From NCBI GenBank assembly GCA_002633025.1, contig NMRB01000001.1, positions 1,485,241-1,549,240 of the forward strand: 64,000 nucleotides of DNA. The letters run 5' to 3'. Of the stretch, positions 59,077-64,000 are shown one piece after another. How positions within the stretch are numbered: the first letter of the stretch is position 1; every line of letters begins with the position of its first letter. The notes beneath the pieces were generated by a model. That model was given only the letters and a program-made list of their open reading frames with translations, did not search any database and was not told the origin of the DNA. A program made the translations under genes and the position numbers. The stretch comes from Notospermus geniculatus (lineage: Eukaryota > Nemertea > Pilidiophora > Heteronemertea > Lineidae).

Positions 59077-61147
59077 ATGGTGTGTTGCCTCAGTATACTT
59101 CAGGGGCCAATCCAAGCTATCCTTCGACCCGGATTGTGGTTTCCTGGCCTAAATCTTCTTCATAGTCACCGAGAATGGTAGGTTGCACTCCTCTGCAGGG
59201 CATAGCTAGCTTTTATGGCCTAGGGGGCAAAATTGATTGAGTCTGGAGGGCCAGTCAGAGGGGGGGGAGGTCTTAAAATCTACATCCTGTCAGACGCATT
59301 TTCCCCACAACACCACAATAACTTGGCTTGAAAAGGGNNNNNNNNNNNNNNNNNNNNNNNNNNNNNNNNNNNNNNNNGCAACGTCAAAGTAAATTTCTGC
59401 TTGCCCAGATCAAATTGTCACTTGTCCGACAGTATATTTCTATATTTTATTGAAAGATATATTTTATTTCGGTACTTGCCCATGGACAAGTGCTCAATGA
59501 TTTTGAGCTTTTTTTGCCCAGGAGATTTTCTGACGGTCCCGGGCGGCCGGGCAGCCAATTTGTCGAGCACTGGAATGTGTATGAAAAATTCTGTCAGATT
59601 ATGAAGAGTTGATTGCAGCTGTCACACAGCGAACAAAGCAATAACATTGCTCTGAATTGACTGGGAAATGAAGCTCATGTGGATTTTTCCACTTGTTCTG
59701 ACAAGCTGTTCTCTCTCTGGACACTGGGAGAATGGATCAGATTGTGAGACTATTTCTTCATTTTTATAGTTGGGAACTCCCCACTGGAATTACGCCCACA
59801 CAATTCATCGACATGGTCACAAATGCTGTTGAAACTATTCAAGAAGAAGATGAGAAGAAAAGAATTTGTCTTTCCAAACCGGAGTATAAAGTACAGAAGG
59901 TATAAGAGAGCTGCTTTCGCTATTATCTTTGAAGTATTCAGACTGCACTGCTAACTTTTCTGGAACAGAGGTTCTATGATCAGAATAGACTGCACTTCTA
60001 ACTTTTTGGAGGAGAGTTTCTATCAGAATGGTACTGCATTAATATTTGGCAGAGTTTTAATCCTGACAATAACTGCACCCAGTTAAAAATCCTGGGGATC
60101 CATTCTGAAGGTACGATAGGCCACCTTGAGATTGAGGTCTTGCATACCGACTTGGTCTTTATTCATTTCAGACAAACCAAGAAACCGGTTTTGTTCGGGT
60201 GTTATGCTATACCAGAGCAGAATGGCTGGATGTTGTAGAGATCCATTTGTCCTCAGGAAAGGTAAGTTGAGATCTTTACCATGATCACCTACAAACAACT
60301 CATCTTCATATCATATGAAGAGTATATGAGACGATCATATGAAGCCAGGGGTAAAGTGCATTTACAACACAGCATGGGGCACATCCACCCCTACCCAATG
60401 GGTTCAGTCTGTTTGTGGGTGTGTACTGGCAGGTGCTTTTCTCCAATTTTCAGGCCTTGTCCTTCTCCAGTGGTTGGCTCCCAACATGGGTTCCACTGTG
60501 TTTCATCTTCAATATGGTGAGTTATCTAAAGATTTCTAACCACAAAGCATTTGACTTTCCTCCGATGAGCCCAACATAATCAGCAGTAAGTGCTTATCTT
60601 TACTGAAATACTGTTTTCTTTCCAGCTACTTTTTTGGTTTCCTTTTTATGACTACAAATTAAATGAAGAGAGGCTTCAGAGATTAAGAACCATACTGGGC
60701 TTCAATCTTAAAGTGAGTATGTGATCCTAGTCGCAAAATGCACACCAGTTACGGAGTTGTGTCCTTGTTTTAAATGACGAGTCATAATCCGTGACATGGG
60801 AATGAAAAAGTTCATAACCACAACACAAGCGTTCATCTTTACTTCAAGGTTTTTTGTTTCAGACGAGTTTGATTGACCCAGAGGATGCGAATCAGCAGGA
60901 CAGAGCTGCTCCTGAGACAACAAATATTCAAGAAACAGCTGCTCCTTCTGAGAAGACAGAGATTCTAGACATGGCTGCTCCATCTGAGAAGACAGAGATT
61001 CCAGACACAGCAGCTTCTTCTGAGAAGACAGAGATTCCAGAATCAAATCCATCCGACTCTTCCATTGTCACAGAGGCACAGGTCCATGACACTCCGGTCA
61101 CGAAGGAGGAGAGGGTGGAAGATCCAACAGATAACAATGCAAGTTGA
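59077..61147 (+). CDS. Unrecognised protein with a hydrophobic segment and C-terminal 12-residue repeats
   Basis: I do not recognise the family. Six exons join in phase with clean splice sites: 59077-59177 (exon opens at 59056), 59770-59899, 60172-60261, 60454-60516, 60626-60712, 60863-61147; 756 nt, 251 residues. It begins MVCCLSILQGPIQAILRPGL, has a conserved-looking HSHRECWELPTGI segment, a central part with VRVLCYTRAEWLDVVEIHL, and a hydrophobic stretch at about residues 113-137 (GWLPTWVPLCFIFNMLLFWF) that could be one membrane span or hairpin. A charged segment YDYKLNEERLQRLRT follows. The last exon is acidic and repetitive: AAPSEKTEILDM, AAPSEKTEIPDT, AASSEKTEIPES after a weaker first unit. 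The ATG is the first in its exon; upstream coding exons are possible. AATAAA follows at 61388. A 40-N gap lies in intron 1. Confidence 0.75.
59338..59377. other. Assembly gap (40 N)
   Basis: Run of N in intron 1 of the unrecognised gene. Confidence 1.
59380..59573 (-). repeat. Dispersed repeat, copy 2
   Basis: Reverse-orientation copy of 43986-44158, about 20 bases longer through small insertions; it abuts the gap. Confidence 0.8.
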
Positions 61148-61387
61148 ACACATTCAGACTTTGAAATGTGAATCCTAATGATTGTGGACATCTCAGGAAA
61201 ATCACATTTGCCAACAGGACGACAATTATCAGATGAGGACACAATCATTCAATCAGTCATTTCCATTTGTTATTGATCAACATGTTGACGATTGGCTCAA
61301 GGATTTACATGCAGGCAATAATATTATGGACCCACATGGTTTGAAGCTTGTCTCAAACCTTGCTTTATAGCCATTTGGCGTCCATTG

Positions 61388-61393
61388 AATAAA
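61388..61393 (+). terminator. Candidate polyadenylation signal
   Basis: AATAAA about 240 bases after the stop of the unrecognised gene. Confidence 0.5.
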
Positions 61394-62313
61394 ATGGTGC
61401 TATTCTAGATGTACAAATATTTCTGTTAAGTCTTGTAATGGGATTCGCTGACTGGCAGCATTTCCCATAACTTAACAATTCCAGTTAAGAGGCATTCCTA
61501 ATTAATATACATGTATTACCAGGGTACTTTTTGATTACAATATACATGATATGTTTATGGAAAGAATTTGTTGACTGATTCATCTAACAGTGGACAGTGA
61601 ATCCTCATCACAAAATTTGGAATCAAGAACTCAATTAGCAAAGGCTTTTATTTTCATTATTCTACCAATGGTATCTGTACACACAACATTTTCATACAAC
61701 TAAGAATAACATGATTCTTTCACCCATGTCCATGTTCTGGTTTTCATGGGGATACCAGCTGATTTTGACCTATGAACTTCATCTCAGTAGTAGGCCTAAA
61801 TCTGGTTCCTTTTTTGTACTCAATTATTGTGGAAGAGGAGCAAGAACATTGCAAATTCTAGCACATTGTACATGAGATCACAAAATATTTGCCATAGCAC
61901 ATTAGTTAGTATACCACAGAAGATCACATCACTCTAACTTATGAAGGAAACATCTTGGAAGCATATGGTCTCCAAAATAACACAGAGCAAGAGATGGAAA
62001 AGTAGAGTGCAGACGTTCCATCATCCGCTGGTATTAAAAGATTAGTTATTGTATGTATGTATGTATATACATACATACTTATTGCCACCAGTAACAACAA
62101 TTGGCTTTATGTGGTAGAGAGGGCGATCTCCTCGACATTGTAGGTTTTCTCCGGGGGCTCCGGTTTCCTCCTACATATCATTAATATCGCCCATAGTTAT
62201 AATGCCCTAAGTGGGCGCTTGCACTCATGAAATAATATTTTTTTAAACAACAATTACACCCAGCGTCTCTGCCAGGGGGTACCCTTGATAGTCTAGTGGT
62301 TAGCCTAGTGGGA

Positions 62314-62575
62314 GCCATGACAGACTAGTGGTTATTACATCTGCTTAGCAAGTGGCAAGTCCCGGGTTCGAATCCCGGGCCATACGGGGTTCACCACCCC
62401 TGGCTCTTCAGTTTGTCGCATGGGAGAGTAAGCCGTGTGCCTTGCAAGGGCAAGTAAAAGAACCCATTCAAGTGAGGAACATGAGTAGCTTGAGATGGCC
62501 TCTTCCATACTTACCAGGGCCATCCATGGCTTCACCCCTGACGGAAAAATCGAAATACAAATACCTTAGCTACAG
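62314..62575 (+). mobile_element. tRNA-derived SINE, copy 2
   Basis: actagtggttattacatctg (A box region), GGGTTCGAATCCC (B box), and the same body motifs as 40338-40612 (gcaagggcaagtaaaaga, gtgaggaacatgagtagctt, accagggcca). Confidence 0.8.
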
Positions 62576-62904
62576 AATCCGTAACCTCAAGGAAGTTGAT
62601 GGTACGGTTTCGTAACCTCAAAATTTTGTGGAAATCACTCCTAATGCATTCTGGGTAAATCAATGTGCATCAAAGGGCTTCACCCATTGCTGCAAATTCT
62701 GAAACTCAATTATTTTCTGGCAGAAACCCTGATAAATGATCATTAGCAACATTATGGATGATATAAGTTAGTAGGTGCATGAACTAGAAATAAGGCTACT
62801 TCCCAAACCCAATCACAGTCCTTTCATTGATTTCTGAGACAAAACTCACCTGACACAAGTTTTTTTGTCAACATCCCCACAAAAGATGAAAAATATAGCA
62901 GCCA

Positions 62905-63062
62905 GGGCTGGGTTGCACAAAACTCATGTTAGCGCTAACATGATGTTAGCACTAACATCATGTTAAATGACGTAAAATGACAATGGATTTTGACGTCATC
63001 TAACATAAAAGTTAGCGCTAACACCATGTTTGCGCTAACATGAGTTTTGTGCAACCGGCCCC
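62905..63062. mobile_element. Palindromic MITE
   Basis: GGTTGCACAAAACTCATGTT and its reverse complement form the ends; gttagcgctaac occurs repeatedly within. About 158 bp. Confidence 0.75.
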
Positions 63063-63463
63063 TGCTCTTTTCAACAGGATGCTGATATGGTCGACATGGT
63101 ACTTTGGTCAGATGATCTTGTGATACATTGGCCAAGTTGTGTTTTAGCATTATGTGAAGGCTATCACATCTACTACTGGTCCTAACAATAAATTACGATG
63201 CTAAATACCGAGTTTGCTCTATTCGAGAAATCAACATTGGGGCTCTATCAGCCTCTAAATTGTACAAGGTTATTGTGGCATGTTTTAAATTAACATGCAC
63301 AATTTGATCACATGTAACGGCCATTCACAATGCACACTACTTCATTGACCAGTTAAAACATCAACTGAAGTTATGAGCTTCAACTTTCATGAATCCAAGC
63401 TTTGGATTTGAGCCGGTGGGTTTTCAACAAATCTCTTGAGAAAACATTCCAACACACTCCTAA

Positions 63464-63667
63464 AGGCCTCCATACACTGAATGACAAAAGTCGAAATTAG
63501 TCGAAGCTATGGTCCGTTCGGCAGCACTTGATCTGGCGACATGCTGAAATACTCCACAAAAATGTCAGAAAAATTTAAGATTTATGGAAGATTCCCACAA
63601 AAAGTATTTTGGAACGGACAATTGTAGTGATTAATTTCGACTTTTATCATGCAGTGTATGGAGGCCT
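63464..63667. mobile_element. Harbinger-type MITE with TAA duplication
   Basis: AGGCCTCCATACACTGAATG and CATGCAGTGTATGGAGGCCT bracket a 204-bp segment flanked by TAA (63461-63463 and 63668-63670); the arms extend through aaaagtcgaaatta. Confidence 0.8.
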
Positions 63668-64000
63668 TAACACAACAAAATAATCATAATAAATAATATA
63701 TGCATGATCAGTCAACTTCTTTGGTGGACAGCTGTCAGTGCCTCAACGCTCTCACTTGGTTACTCCAGGGATTCTTTAGCATCTCCGAGTTTTTGCATAG
63801 TGAGATTTCTATCACAAAGTATCCAGCCAGGACAGATGCTGACGCGAGAGCAATTCCTTTCAAACTCTCACATCTAACTCTGGGATTTCGGTCAAACAAG
63901 GAATTGAAAGTTGAGGGTCATTCATTCAGTCATTGGACTTCCTGTAAGAATTGCCAATATGTCTAGTAGTTCTTCGCAACAAATTCTTCTCCCTTTTTGA

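Larger units (their letters stand above)
61148..64000. other. Right-end spacer with repeats, no gene seen
   Basis: Contains a tatgtatgtatg/catacatac palindromic run near 62050-62080, one SINE and two MITEs. No exon recognised. Confidence 0.55.

Noticed and set aside
61990-62090. CRISPR-like or regulatory palindromic repeat at tatgtatgtatg
   Set aside because: Simple low-complexity repeat; eukaryotic sequence context.

Overview
Animal nuclear DNA with short coding exons, GT-AG introns of 0.1-6 kb and many short inverted-repeat transposons. Frequent aggccta and acatgtacatgt motifs and the protein sequences suggest a marine deuterostome invertebrate, most likely an echinoderm; the species is inference. 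I placed six genes by reading exons, splice sites and phases across both strands. Strand alternates strictly: YWHAE/14-3-3 epsilon (-), a glycolipid transfer protein (+), SGF29 (-), RNF185 (+), RABGEF1/Rabex-5 (-), and an unrecognised 251-residue hydrophobic-segment protein (+).

1-20 kb: a 14-3-3 epsilon gene read right to left. Its first two coding exons occur once (18451-19909), but the rest of the protein (exons 3, 4 and a terminal exon) is present as three tandem cassettes: C (13350-14600), B (7410-8615, the epsilon-like one) and A (466-1617, terminal exon off the window). All are open, keep the phosphopeptide-binding residues and have identical splice phases. This looks like one gene with alternative C-terminal two thirds and is the most interesting item here.

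20-25.6 kb: intergenic, filled by a nest of GC-rich inverted-repeat elements and a perfect 86-bp-arm hairpin. 25.6-28.7 kb: GLTP-family gene with a fold-back element in intron 1. 33.1-35.7 kb: SGF29 (SAGA subunit). 35.7-38.0 kb: divergent promoter region with several CTCF-like GGTGGCAGCAGCTGA motifs. 38.0-41.5 kb: RNF185, an ER-membrane ubiquitin ligase, with SINEs in intron 1.

45.4-57.2 kb: RABGEF1, followed by what appears to be an assembly artefact. Contigs joined by single N bases repeat the A20-finger exon and flanks (47487-50564 again at 51448-54505) and a downstream block (54884-55670 again at 56451-57235). The two versions behave as two haplotypes laid end to end, each carrying a different transposon insertion a few bases apart. 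58.1-58.4 kb: a cluster of palindromes including an inverted pair of CTCF-like motifs. 59.1-61.1 kb: the unrecognised gene. 61.1-64 kb: SINE and MITE copies only.

The genes are ordinary housekeeping functions (phosphoprotein adaptor, lipid transfer, chromatin reader, ER quality control, endosomal Rab5 activation) and show no shared pathway.
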